DNA of 64,000 nt from Locusta migratoria (taxonomy: Eukaryota > Arthropoda > Insecta > Orthoptera > Acrididae). This document shows positions 1 through 11,030 of this stretch, one piece after another; positions within the stretch are counted from its first letter, which is position 1, and the number at the start of each line of letters is the position of its first letter. The DNA lies in the NCBI GenBank assembly GCA_026315105.1, contig CM048748.1, forward strand, positions 24,828,078 to 24,892,077. The letters are read 5' to 3'. The notes under the pieces were generated by a model. The model did no database searches, had not been told where the DNA came from, and worked only from the letters and a program-made list of their open reading frames with translations. The translations under genes were made by a program, and so were the position numbers.

Positions 1-733
1 ACAGCAAAGGACCTGGAAGAGCAGCTGAACGGGACAATGTGCTGAAAGGTGCATATAAGATGAACAGTACCAAGAGCAAAACTAGGGTAATGTAGTTCAG
101 TCGAAGAAAATCAGGTGATGCTGAAGGAATTAGATTAGGTAACGAAACAATAAAGGAGGTAGATGAGTTTTGTTACTTGGGCAGTAAAATATCATGAGAT
201 GGTCGCAATGCAGAATGGCAATGGGTAGAAAAGCGTTGTTGAAAAAGAGAAAGTTGTATACATCGAATATTGATTAAAGCCTAAGGAAGTCCTTTCTAAA
301 GGCATTTGTGTCGAGTGTTGCCTTATATGGGAGTGAAACATGGACGATAAACAGTGCGGACAGAAAGAGGATAGAGGCTTTTGAAATGTGGTGCTACAGA
401 AGAATGCTGAAGATTAGGTGGGTGGATCGCGTAACTAATGTGGAGGTACTGAACAGAATTGGGGAGAAAAGGAATTTCTGTCATACATTGACTAAAGGAA
501 TGGATCGATTGGTGGGACACAGTCTCAGACATCAAGGAATTGTGAATTTAGCGTTGGAGGGAAGTGTGTGGCGTAATAACCGCAGAGGAAGGCCAAAAGA
601 TGGATACAATAAGCATATTCAGACAGATGTATGTTGCCGTTCTTATGTGGTGCTGAAGAGGCTTGCTCAGGATAGGGTATTGTGGAGAACTGCATGAAAC
701 CAGTCTCCGGATTGAAGACCACAACAGCAACAA
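1..733 (+). mobile_element. RTE-like non-LTR retrotransposon, 3' part (copy 1)
   Basis: The 3' end of an endonuclease/reverse-transcriptase element that enters from the left edge. The readable piece at 308-697 holds the C-terminal signature after the RT domain (GSETWTINSADRKRIEAFE, then WCYRRMLKIRW, then the RRGRP and RLAQDR blocks). The coding sequence upstream of 300 is recognisable but shifted and interrupted. The copy ends in TCTCCGGATTGAAGACCACAACAGCAACAA, the same tail as the copies at 16166 and 43560; short-repeat 3' tails are usual for RTE elements. A C-to-T change makes a TGA at 695-697, before the stop used by the other copies. Family clade is my judgement from motif look, not a search. 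Confidence 0.75.
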
Positions 734-944
734 ATAGAGTGAATAGGAGATGTTACAACATGAAAAGTGTTGGTAGTTCACTTGTATTATGGACAATCGA
801 GACACTTCGCGTCCAGGAAGAACTTCGATGGTTTGATGAAGGTCGTTTAAAAGCATCACTGCACAATAATCCACGATATGTGATGATCTGTGATATCCAA
901 CATCGTGCGACTTGTGCGTAGGTGAGCAAGGTTCATAAATCTGG

Positions 945-989
<45 letters not shown>

Positions 990-1093
990 AATGTTACAAT
1001 ATGCATTCCTCCTTTTTGGGCTCATGAAAACTCCTGTCCTGTAAGATTACTGGTGACGAGAAATCGTAACCTAAGGAAAATAAACGAATGCCT
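734..1093. other. Intergenic stretch between two retrotransposons
   Basis: No coding potential recognised. It contains the (CA)n tract described separately and otherwise looks like unique or very old sequence. Confidence 0.6.
947..987. repeat. (CA)n microsatellite
   Basis: About 20 uninterrupted CA units. It produces a spurious cysteine/valine ORF on the minus strand. Confidence 0.97.
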
Positions 1094-1107
1094 AAGTGTT
1101 CACCTTC
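1094..1107. repeat. Target-site duplication, left copy
   Basis: The 14-mer AAGTGTTCACCTTC here is repeated exactly at 5963-5976, framing the LOA-type element. This fixes the element's left end at about 1108. Confidence 0.85.
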
Positions 1108-1304
1108 GTCCCGGGCACGACGTTAAACTGCGCCCCAACCCAAGGTGTATTGCGACCCGTGCTGAGGGGTGCGTGGCACATGGGTGGATGTGTCTCGAAC
1201 GGAGCCTCAGGGATACCGGGCGACCTCCCTGAGTACGTTGCCTTGCACCGCGCGGGGTTATCATGGTGTGGACCATATAAATCCCCAAATCTCGTGGGAC
1301 TAAG

Positions 1305-2305
1305 ATGAACACGGAGAAAAAAATTATTTTAAAAGAATCCGAGGGGCAATCTGAGACCTCAGATACTCAGACATCGGGATCAGGACCGATGGAGTGCACT
1401 CCTACTTCTCAGTCAGGGTCTAGACCTGAGCAAGAAGTGGGAACTGTAACAGAGAAGTTGGACCAGATTAGGATTAAGGCCTTGTCTGGGGCTCAGAGGA
1501 GGAAACTTCACAAGGAACAGAAGTAAAAGGAAGGAAAAGAATGGCTTCCTAAACATAAGTGGAGGGAATCAAAAGGGCTTGAGCCCAAGACCCCCAAAAA
1601 GAAACTGCCTCAGGTCGAAGGGGATACACAGACCCCCTCGACGTCAAAGACAGGTGGCAAGATGGTTAGGGAGGAATCTAAGACTCCCTCCTCTCTGGAC
1701 AAGCGTGATCCTAAAGGGCTGAGGCAGGAAATAGGGAAACAGACCTATAGTACTGCAGTCTCGGTCTTTAGAGTGGCGGTTGTCCAAGAAGGATACCCAC
1801 TGGTAAGCATCACCTTGCAGCAGGAGGAGCTCGTGCAGATGGCCCTCTCTGAAGAGATTGGGGGGGGGACGCTGGTCCAGGACCCAAATTCAGGAGGGTC
1901 TATCTAGATCGCGGTGCCCTCATTTTTGTTTGCGAGGGGGAGCACTCAGCAGAATGGCTTAATTACAAGGTGCCCATGATATCCCTGTGGGAGGATGCGA
2001 AGGTATCAATATGGGTACCAAAGATCCTTAAGGATATCTCTCCAAAGACTCTGTTCGAGAAAATAAGGGCCCAGAACCCAAAAGTCTCGACAGCGGATTG
2101 GAGGGTAATTAACCAAAAGGTCGTTCCGGAAAGACGAACCCTGGTGGTGGAGGTCGGAGAGAAGTCCCTGAAGGCATTGCGAGAGCAAGGCCTGAAACTG
2201 TTTTTAGTGTTCTCGCAGGTCTGCGTCAGGGTAATCAAAGACCTTAAAGGCAATAATGGCAGCAAGATGGGGACTGGAAGTGCTGCAGATAAACCTGCAG
2301 CATAG
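1305..2305 (+). pseudogene. LOA element ORF1 (gag-like, DUF4780-like domain), broken
   Basis: The first ORF of the LOA element. It starts MNTEKKIILKESEG and reads through a charged, Ser/Pro/Lys-rich N-terminal region. A TAA at 1524 interrupts the frame, which continues to a TAG at 1905; the sequence then resumes in another frame from about 1918. The C-terminal part (EWLNYKVPMISLWEDAKVS, then VPKIL and a TADWRVINQKVV stretch) resembles the insect DUF4780 domain found in gag-like ORFs of such elements. No zinc knuckle is visible here. ORF1 overlaps the ORF2 start by about 50 nt in a different frame. The product would bind the element RNA; this role is inferred from the family. Confidence 0.7.
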
Positions 2306-5300
2306 TAAAGGGGCCACTGCTGCCCTGAGCCGTCGCCTGGGGAGACAGGAGGTGGACGTGGCCCTGATACAAGAACCCTATTTATACAAAGGGGGCTTAT
2401 CGGGCCTCGGTGGTACTGGAGGTAAGCTGATTTATGCCAGAAATCTAAAAAACTCCAGAACATGCATTTATGTTAGAAATGGAATACCTTTCATACCAAT
2501 GATGGATTTTTGCTCCAGGGACCTGGTGACCATCAGGATGCAGCAATGTGAGGAAGGTATCACGAGGGAAATTGTTTTGGCCTCAGCATACCTTCCTTAC
2601 GAAGACAGCTCTCCTCCTTCTTTGGAAGTGAGGAGACTGACGGAAGCCTGCCATCGGCAAGGTGACGAACTGTTGGTAGGATGTGATGCCAATGCCCACA
2701 ATCTATCGTGGGGCAGCAAGGACACAAACAGTAGAGGTGAGCACCTTCTTGAATTTCTCCTATCTAACAACTAGGAGATCCTGAATAGGAGTGATGAACC
2801 TACATTCAGGAATAGTAGAAGGGAAGAAGTAATTGACATAACCTTTGGTTCCATGATGATGGGAAGTTACGTCAAACAGTGGCATGTGGTCCTGGAGCCA
2901 TCCTCATCGGATCACATGTATATTAATTTCAAGGTTGAAATGGGAACCAGACAGACCATGGCCTATAGGAACCCCAGGAAAACGGACTGGGAGACATATA
3001 GGAATGACCTTGACTTCAGCCTATCGGAAATTAAAACTTCGATAAGGAATCCAGCAGAGTTTGAGGAAGTAGCAAGGGCTGTAACCTCTGCTATAGTGAC
3101 CTCATACCAGGACAACTGCTCAATCACCAAGAAGTGCACAAATAGGAGTGTGCTTTGGTGGAATAATAACCTGGAAATGCAAAGGAAACAGGTACCAAGA
3201 CTGTTTAACCTTGCGAGGCGCAAAGGACAATGGGCAAAGTATCGTGAGGCCCTTGTCAATTACAACCTTGCCATCAGACGGGCAAAGGAGGCATCCTGGA
3301 AGGCATTCTGTGAGGAAGTGGAGGGCACGGCTGCTCAGGCAAGACTTCATAAAATCCTCACTAGGGTACCAACTAATCCAGGAGGAACATTGAGGAAGGA
3401 GGATGGGGAGTATATGAAGACAGCACATGAAACGCTGGAACTGCTCCTCAAAACTCACTTTCATCAATATACTCTGGGGGATAACTCAGACCAGAATGCA
3501 ATTCCTGAGAGACAACGGTTCTCAGGTATTCGCAAAGAGGACTGGGATTTGGCCAAGGAGTGTGTCGATCTCAGTAAGGTCCGATGGGCGGTGGGAACAT
3601 TTCAACCGTTCAAGTCACCTGGCCCCGATGGAATCTTTCCAGCTCTCCTGCAACAAGCGGGAGAAAATCTTATTAGATTCCTATGCAGGTTATTCAGGGT
3701 TATCCTAGCAGCAGGAATCATTCCCAATGCCTGGAGGGCAGGGAGAATTGATCATACCAAGGCCAAGGATATGAGGCCAATCAACCTGTCCTCCTTCATT
3801 CTTAAGACATTGGAAAAGCTGGTTAATGTGTATGTTGGAGAAAGGAGGTTAAGTAGGACTCCTCTACATTCAAACCAACATGCATATCAGCCAGGTAAAT
3901 CATGTGAGACAGCTCTCCACCAACTCGTTGGGAAGGTGGAGAAAGCACTACACTTTCAGGAAATAGCTCTCTGTATCTTCCTGGACATCGAGGGGGCTTT
4001 TAGCAACACGACCTTCGATTCCATGGTTAGGGCAGCAGAGGTGCATGACCTAGGGACCACAATATGTAGGTGGACTAGGGCCATGGTCAGTGGAAGAAAG
4101 GTAGAAGATACCATGATGAATGAAAAAATGGTAATCAACACCACTAGAGATTGCCTGCAAGGAGGAGTTGTTTCCCCTTTATTGTGGAATCTAGTGGTGA
4201 ATGATCTCATTGGAGAATTAAACTCTAGGCAGTACTTTTGCCAAGGATACGCAGATGATCTTGTCATAGTAATACTTGGCAAATTCGCTGACACAGTAAA
4301 GAATATGGCACAAGGTGCTTTGGATATTGTGCAAGACTGGTGCAGAAAACAGGATCTGGGGGTTAGTCCTAAGAAGACTGTTGTACCATTCTCAAAGAAG
4401 CATATACAACATTCAAGTTGGAATCTAAAGCTTTTCAATGAAGCGCTACCAGTGAAGGGGACGATGAAATATCTAGGGGTTACCCTAGATGAGAAACTGA
4501 CATGGACCCCTCACATCAGGAATATTTGCTCCAAGGCAAAAGGTACTCTTGTGAGTACCAGGAGAGCTTGTGGCAAAAATTGGGGCCTGAGCCCTAAGGG
4601 TATGCACTGGATATACACCACAGTGATTAGACCCAGGATCACCTATGGGGCGGTCGTATGGTGGAAGAAGGTAGAACAGCAGGTTACTGCTAAGGAACTG
4701 CTAAGGTGCAGAGATTAGCCTGCTTAGACATAACAGGCGGAATTAGCAGCACACCAACTGCTGGGATGGAAACCATGCTGGATATGCCCCCATTACACCT
4801 TTGGGTCAAGATGGAGGCAGCGGCCGGTGCATACAGACTCAAATCTGGCAACAACTGGAACTCTTTGGGATATCCAGAATCACGCACTAAAATAGTGAGT
4901 GAGGTAAATATAGGAAAGGTTGGGGAAATGCCAGCCGACTATATTATAACCCCATACTGCTTCAACAAGCCTTTCAGTATAACAATTGGAAGTAGGGATC
5001 AGTGGGAGAAAATAGTTAGACACCGTACGGGGGATATTGTCTGGTTCACTGACGGGTCAAAATCGGACCAAGGTGTTGGGGCCGGGGTATATGGGGTGCA
5101 GCCAAGACTGGAGGGCGTCATCTCTCTAGGAAAACTGGCCTCAGTATTCCAGGTGGAAATCACTGCTATCAGGACGTTTGTGGAGGAGAATTTGCGTAGG
5201 TGCTACAAAGATCGTAGCATATATATCTATTCAGACAGCCAGACAGCCCTGAGATCACTGGCAGCTCCTGCAACAAGGTCTAAAATTGTTGCAGAATGTC

Positions 5301-5862
5301 ACAGGGTTCTGGTGGTGCTAGGGGAAAGCAGTAGAGTAAACCTATTGTGGGTCCCTGGCCACTCGGGGATCAGTGGCAACGAACATTCCGACAGATTAGC
5401 CAGGATGGGGGCAGAGGCTCCATTTATTGGACCGGAACCTGTCCTGACAATCACCAAGGCAATGATCAAATTGGAGGTACGTAACTGGCTCAGAAGACAG
5501 CACGTAGAATATTGGACCAAAGTCCATCAACAAAGGTAATGATGCCAAAGCCATGTTTTAAAAGAAGCTCTGAAATCCTGGGTCTGAACAGGAGAGAGAT
5601 AAGACTCATGGTTGGATTGCTGACAGGCCATGGGAATTTCAAAAAACACCTACGTACAATCGGAGTAACAGAAGAGGACCCGAAATGTAGGATCTGTGAT
5701 GACGGTGATGAAACTGCATCTCATCTAATCTTCGAATGCATTGCATTGGAGAATAAAAGGCACAGAATATTTGGGACAACCAGACCCGAAGAAATTGTGT
5801 CTAATAAAGAACTGGTAAAGGGACTCCTTGCACTGTTCAAGGGCATTGGTTGGCTTTACTAG
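2256..5862 (+). pseudogene. LOA element ORF2 (endonuclease-RT-RNase H polyprotein), broken
   Basis: N-terminal apurinic-like endonuclease (LQINLQHSKGATAALSRR, ALIQEPYLYKGG, GCDANAHNLSWG) starts at 2256. A TAG at 2772 interrupts it, and the same frame continues to about 4700. RT catalytic residues are present: FLDIEGAF at 3978-4001 and YADD at 4248-4259. A stretch usually found between AWRA and the KDMRP block is short by roughly ten residues around 3740. Two frameshifts follow, near 4700 and near 5530. The RNase H domain is readable at about 5040-5440 (WFTDGSK, YSDSQTAL, WVPGHSGISGNEHSDRLAR). A C-x2-C-x8-H-x4-C motif lies in the last segment at about 5689-5742. The protein would nick target DNA, copy the RNA and remove the template strand. 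Not functional as it stands. Confidence 0.85.
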
Positions 5863-5962
5863 ATATACAGGGGGCGATACCGCACAATAAACTTAGTTTC
5901 GGTGCGGGCAGTGGCGGGTTGGTCCAAGACTGTTTTGGCTTCTCTGCAAAAATCAATCAATC

Positions 5963-5976
5963 AAGTGTTCACCTTC
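5963..5976. repeat. Target-site duplication, right copy
   Basis: Exact repeat of the 14-mer at 1094-1107, immediately after the AATCAATCAA tail of the LOA element. Confidence 0.85.
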
Positions 5977-6484
5977 ATTTTTCCTTTATATAAAGTTGAG
6001 CAAATTTTAATATGTCATCTACACCCAGGTTGGCGGTTGATGTGGGTACCGCGGTAGCTGTACCCGTTAAAAAAATTGAGAATAGGTAAAATACTCACTC
6101 TTGATTTGCAGGAATATTTATTTACATCGAGGCGCGTGGGGATGACAACTTCCGGTCAGGCCGGGCTGGAAAAATGGGAGAATCACTTCTCCGAATTTCA
6201 CACAGTGAAACCTGTTGACGTACATGGGACCACTCCATATCGTTTTATCAACTTATTTTTTCCTTAAATGTGTTCCATTGCTTATGAAAATCGAAGGTGC
6301 CTAATTTTCATTTTGCGTCAGTATTTAGTTTCATCGTGTTTCACACACTATTTTGAGGAAAGCATACGGTTTAAATACATGGTTTTTTTGACACGTGGTA
6401 GTAAAGCATGTTGGATTTCTAATAAAACATTAACCTTTTCTTAATTCGTAACAATCGTGTACGTAATTCTACGCATAGAGATCG
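5977..6484. other. Intergenic stretch
   Basis: AT-rich sequence with no recognised gene. A 63-codon ORF at 6076-6267 shows no family features and is probably chance. Confidence 0.5.
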
Positions 6485-7355
6485 TCAGGCGTGCTCAGGG
6501 GAGTGTGATAGGACCGCTATTATTTTCTATCTATATATGATCTGATGGACAGAGAAAGTTGTAATTTGCGGCTGTTTGCTGATGATGCTGTGGTGTATGG
6601 GAAGGTGTCGTCTGTAACTGACTGTAATAGCATACAGGATGACTTACACAAAATTTCTAGTTGGTGCGAAGAATGGCAGCTAGCTCTCAATGTAGAAAAA
6701 TGTATGGTGATGCGCATGAGTAGAAAAAGCAATCCCATAATGTTCGAATACAGCATTAGTGTTGAGCTTCTTGATGCTGTCGCGTCGTTCAAATATCTAG
6801 GCGTAACATTGCAGAGCAATATGAAATGGAACGAACATGTAAAGACAGTTGTGAGTAAGGCGGACAGTCGACTTCGGTTTATTGGGAGAATTTTGGGTAG
6901 CTATACTTCACCTGTGAAGGAGACCGCGTATAAAACGCTTGTACGACCACGTCTTGAGTATTGCTCAAGTATCTGGGACCCGCAGCAGCTAGATTCGTTA
7001 CTGGTAGTGGTAGGTTCGACCAATGCGCGAGTGTCACGGAAATGCTCCGGCAACTCAGTTGGGGATCGCTGCAGGAAAGACGACGTTCATTTCGAGAAAT
7101 TCTGCTGAGTAAATTTAGAGGGCCGGAATTCGAAGTTGAGTGTAGTACGATCTTGCTGCCGCCTACTTACATTTCGCGTAGTGATCACAAAGACAAGATA
7201 AGAGAAATTAGGGCTGGTAAGGAGGCATATAGGCATTCTTTTTTACCTCGTTCTATTTAGGAGTGGAATAGGAAAGGATATGTCTAGTAGTGCTACAGTG
7301 TACCCTCCGCCACGCACCTTACGGTGGATTGCGGAGTATGTATGTAGATGTACTG
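6485..7355 (+). mobile_element. CR1/Jockey-group non-LTR element, 5'-truncated
   Basis: The RT palm is entered at QGSVIGPLLFSIYI (6496-6537), followed by a frameshift into 6545-7108 with LFADDAVVYG, a KYLGV motif, the CCHC-less thumb and LVRPRLEYCSSIWDP. A further shift and a short deletion near 6990 lead into the C-terminal piece (FDQCASVTEMLRQLSW, RRRSFRE, LLPPTYISR). The 3' UTR carries ACCCTCCGCCACGCACC and ends near GTATGTAGATGTA. The same C-terminus and tail recur on the minus strand at 7885-8365, 45866-47060 and 59659-61026, and in a decayed copy at 26451-27885, so this is one family with at least five copies here. Confidence 0.8.
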
Positions 7356-7413
7356 ACAGTAGGGGGTAGGGGGTCTTTATATTGGACTCAACCTTTGGAC
7401 AACGAACCACTGG

Positions 7414-7444
<31 letters not shown>

Positions 7445-7689
7445 GTACCGCCGGCCCTGTCTACACCTTCATGGGTACTCTATAAATCACATTTACAAGT
7501 CTGTCAGAGGCTTCAGCAAACCATTTTCATACTATTTAAGTGTTCTCGAATAGCACGCGGGATGAAAGAATCCATAAGAAAGAGTTTAATTTGTTTCTGA
7601 TGAAAATGGTTTGAGTGAAGATTCCTTCGTCAGCTATACACAAAGATAGTTTATAAGATTGGGTTTTTGGTGAAAAAATCCAGCCAGAA
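7356..7689. other. Spacer with A30 tract
   Basis: Contains an uninterrupted A run at 7414-7443. The rest may be the upstream part of the helicase fragment that follows, but I could not read it in frame. Confidence 0.5.
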
Positions 7690-7875
7690 AACATCACCGA
7701 AATCAGTGAACGGACAATATTGTGTCATAAAAACTCTGATGTTGATAAACTAAACGAAGATGTCTTCAACGTCATAGAAGGGAACGACACAACTTATTTA
7801 AGCGTTGATTCTGTTATATCTCACAATACTACCAGTGCCAAAAACTTTCCAACGGAATTTTTAAATAGTCTGTAG
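7690..7875 (+). pseudogene. PIF1-type helicase C-terminal fragment (probable Helitron)
   Basis: An open frame of 61 codons and a TAG that has no start of its own. It carries the PIF1 helicase C-terminal blocks: ILCHKNSDVDKLNEDVF, then YLSVDSVISH, then a NFPTEFLNSL ending. In insects such fragments most often come from Helitron Rep/Hel proteins, where the helicase unwinds DNA during rolling-circle transposition; a cellular PIF1 copy is the alternative. The fragment is cut off at about 7885 by an inverted CR1-like copy. No Rep domain or Helitron terminus is visible nearby. Confidence 0.6.
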
Positions 7876-7884
7876 ACTTCTGCA

Positions 7885-8365
7885 TTGCCACCTACATACA
7901 TACTCCGCAATCCACCGTAAGGTGCGTGGCGGAGGATACACTGTACCACTACTAGGCATTTCCTTACCTATTCCATTCCCAAATAGAACGTGGCGAAAAA
8001 AGAATGCCTATATGCCTCCGTATGAGCCCTAATTTCTCTTATCTTGTCTTTGTGATCTTTTCGCGAAATGTAAGTAGGCGGCAGCAAGATCGTACTACAC
8101 TCAGCTCCAAATTCCGACCCCCTAAATTTACTTAACAGAAATTCACGAAAAGAACGTCGTCTTTCTTCCAGCGATGCCCAATTGAGTTGCCGGAGCATTT
8201 CTGTGTCACTCGCGCATTGGTCGAACCTACCGGTAACAAATCTAGCTGCTCGCCTCTGAACCGCCTCTATGTCTTCCTTTAAACTGATCTGCTGCAGGTT
8301 CCAAACACTTGAACAATACTCAAGGCGTGGTCGTACAAGCGTTTTATTCCCAAAATTCTCCCAAT
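7885..8365 (-). mobile_element. CR1/Jockey-group non-LTR element, 3' part
   Basis: Reading leftward from about 8360: KTLVRPRLEYCSSVWNLQQ, the EAVQRRAARFVTGRFDQCAS segment (missing in the copy at 6485), MLRQLNWASLEERRRSFRE, and LLPPTYISRKDHKDKIREI, then a stop and the family 3' UTR ending about 7886. Its start is cut in the thumb region. It faces the copy at 6485-7355, so the two form an inverted pair. Confidence 0.8.
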
Positions 8366-8376
8366 AAACAGATGTA

Positions 8377-8528
8377 CTACTGCTCTCTCTCACAGCCAGA
8401 GCGCTTACTCTACAATCCAACATCCAAAGACTACTGTGACAATCACTATATACATCTGTGGCCAGTTTACATATATACAAAATATTACAGGAAACAGCGT
8501 TCTGGCTGTGAGAGAGAGAGCTGTAGTA
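8377..8528. repeat. Short inverted repeat (foldback)
   Basis: CTACTGCTCTCTCTCACAGC plus CAGAGCGCT at 8377-8405 is matched in reverse complement by the AGCG...CTGGCTGTGAGAGAGAGAG...GTAGTAG stretch at 8495-8528. The arms are about 29-34 nt with a few mismatches around a 90-bp spacer. It could be a MITE relic or an inverted duplication; I do not recognise the family. Confidence 0.7.
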
Positions 8529-10260
8529 GCAAGTCTGTTGCGAGCTGTGTTGTGGGGTCAGTTGCGGAGAAATGCCTGTTTGGTGAGGACGCTGTTGGAG
8601 AAGGCAGTTGTTAAGTATGTGTTGCTGCACGCTATTATTGTAATGAATGATGTTAATTTAATTTTCTGTAATATTTTTGTACTTCACATTTTTTAAGAAT
8701 ACGCAATTTCTAATATTCAATTTGCATTCTGGGTCCTTATTTTGTAGTTAGTTTCCCATTCCTTTCATTTTCTTCATTTATGATTATTGTTGAACTTAAT
8801 TACTACCCACATATCATTTTTGAATTTTTTTTATACTAAAATACTGCATGACGCGAGCTGCTTGCTGCTTCCTGTTTCTAGTTTTGTAGTAAGAGGGTAC
8901 GAGGTAAGTCAAATTTTTATTCTATCTGTGTCGTAGTTAGATTGTTTCCTCCCTTTCATTATTCAAGTTAATCAGTTTCGTTGTACGCTTTGGGAATACT
9001 TTAGACAGGGCCATAAACTCTAGTGTTTGAGTTTTCCCATTTCCCGGGCGTGTCCGTTGCGGATATTAATGTTTTCTAAGACTTACCTCGGTCACCACAT
9101 TGTTCGTTTTTTTTTAAAGTTCAGTTTTTCAAGTACATAGTACTGATCAATTCTCATTAAACATTAATCTATTACAGATACCTTGCAAATTTTCTATAAA
9201 TTTTATTTATTTAAAAATTTTCCGGGATACCTTGCAGCATCTCGAAATTGAAGTCAACTACGAGTATCTTCTGCAAGATTTTCGTTGTTTTTCTGTAAAA
9301 CATTCTCTATCGTTTTGGTGACGTGGACAGAATGGCAGCTTGATTGTCCTGACTTCTTCGAAAATACTGTTATAAAATCAGCCGATTTCCTGGCTGTGAG
9401 GTGATAACACTCAGCTGAAGCGATTATTTGGCCCAGTTTGCTGAACATACCAGCACTCCTTGCCTACCAATAATGACTCAATGGGTGACCCGCAAGCTTT
9501 GGTCTTCCCGCAACGTTTGTTTATTGCGGTAGCGCTCTGGTGCTGGAGTGTTACTTCATGCTGCCATCCTCCTGTTTGTTGCCATGTTTGCTGTTTACGT
9601 CCATCACCCAGAGGTTGTGCGGCCGTGCACGCCTAATGCCTAGCCGCTGTATGCTGTATTGACGTATCGACTGTCAGCCTGCATCTACTCGGCCGTCAAC
9701 GCGCTGGCTGAACTTTACAAAGTATCAGGCTTGCACGTCGAAACCGTTCTTGGGTACAACATCACAAATGTAATATCAAGCTAAACAGTGAAATGTTTTA
9801 CTTCCATCCTTGTCCTATTTCCTCTATGCCTTCCGCTCTGTTCTCTCATTCAATCTTTGTGTGTAACTATTACCAATCTGTCCATAAAGCATAAGGGGTG
9901 AGGTGATGGAGGAAGAGGGAAGGAGTGAAAGTAAGAGGTAATACTTATTGTATGCATATAATTGAAAATGAGGTAAAATAGCTGTATATCTGAGGAGCAT
10001 CTGCAGAGATTTCAGTCACCTAGTGTATTCACATGTCCAATTATTTTCTCATTGCTTCAATTTCTGTAATTGTTTTTGCTGTGAGTTTGGGTTAGAATCA
10101 TTGACATGTATCGATATTAGTATCGAATCTACAGATTGTAGTGTCATAAGAGGTGTTGTGAGAGTGCAAATAAGAAACCTCGCAGTGCTTTGTAACAATT
10201 AGAGTGCTTGTTACCAAACCTGGTGCATGCATCACTGGAAACAGTACTACGGCATTGAGA
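8529..10260. other. Intergenic stretch without recognised features
   Basis: AT-rich except for a slightly GC-richer patch near 9480-9720. No ORF resembles a known family and no repeat was recognised. Confidence 0.5.
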
Positions 10261-10261
10261 T

Positions 10262-10350
10262 ATGTTGTTGTTGTTGTTGTTGGTTGTTTAAGGGGGACAA
10301 AACTGCAATGGTCATCAGTCCCCCATTCCATCTCTAGGCGTCAAAAGTAA
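10262..10350 (-). repeat. Interspersed repeat fragment with (TTG)n
   Basis: A (TGT)n tract followed by GGTTGTTTAAGGGGGACAAA and GGTCATCAGTCCCCC. The GGTCATCAGTCCC wording is shared with the tail half of the SINE family in this window, so it may be a SINE-related fragment. The strand is a guess. Confidence 0.45.
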
Positions 10351-11030
10351 ATCCAAACACGTAAGGCATTGAGATACCCCACCCCTCTATCCATAAGGTA
10401 ACAGTGGTGACATTTGATAACTTGGTGACATAAAAACGTAACTCAGACCAGGGGTCATATTAACCTAATATAGCGTATAAGCGTATTCATATGCGAGATG
10501 GATTGTCTGGAATGGAACATCAGTTTACGCTGCAGCTAATGTATTCATTTCATCACGAAGTAAGACAAACAATAATACTGAAATGCATTCAAATTAATCT
10601 TTAAACTGTAGAAACAGGTAACGACTTTACTGACTCAATTTTCTAAATATAGCTGATCCTGTTTAAGCATGGATATGTGATACAAACCACTAACACATAA
10701 TTGAAAAACTGAGTATGTGAAACTTTGATTTATTGCATAATAAACCTATTATTTAAGAACATTGAACAGTCACTGAACATATTAAGATCTCACAGTAGTT
10801 CAGATACCAGTCATGGGTGGGATCGTGCAGAACAAGAACAGGAAACAATAACAAACCAAAAAGTCGCGAAATGAAAACACGTAAAACGCGTGCATCCTAT
10901 TTCCCTGTGTCGGTCTCTCTCTACTCGGCCACCGACACCCAGAACAACCGGCGGAAACGAGATACAAAAGGTAGTATTATATTTTCTTCGTTCTGAAATT
11001 CATCCTGTATTTTTAAATACTTTTATAATG
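10351..11030. other. Intergenic stretch
   Basis: No recognised gene or repeat. It may include decayed flanks of the piggyBac copy that follows. Confidence 0.4.

Larger units (their letters stand above)
1108..5962 (+). mobile_element. Near full-length LOA-type non-LTR retrotransposon
   Basis: A 4.86-kb element framed by a 14-bp direct repeat. Order: 5' UTR (1108-1304), ORF1 (1305-2305, broken), ORF2 (2256-5862, broken) with endonuclease, RT, RNase H and a C-terminal CCHC motif, then a 3' UTR of about 100 bp ending in AATCAATCAATCAA. The EN-RT-RNase H-CCHC order and the RT wording (RPINLSSFILKTLEKL, LDIEGAF, HAYQPGKSCETALH) resemble the LOA/Lian branch of the I superfamily. Both ORFs carry disabling changes, so it is not autonomous now. 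The intact length with target duplication shows an insertion that was not 5' truncated, and the modest number of lesions suggests it is fairly young compared with its neighbours. Confidence 0.85.

Noticed and set aside
548..1006. 152-codon minus-strand ORF
   Set aside because: Runs through the (CA)n tract and antisense to an RT fragment; low-complexity and shadow.
1963..2463. 166-codon minus-strand ORF
   Set aside because: Antisense to the ORF1/ORF2 junction of the LOA element; no features of its own.
3956..4438. 160-codon minus-strand ORF
   Set aside because: Antisense shadow of the LOA RT domain.
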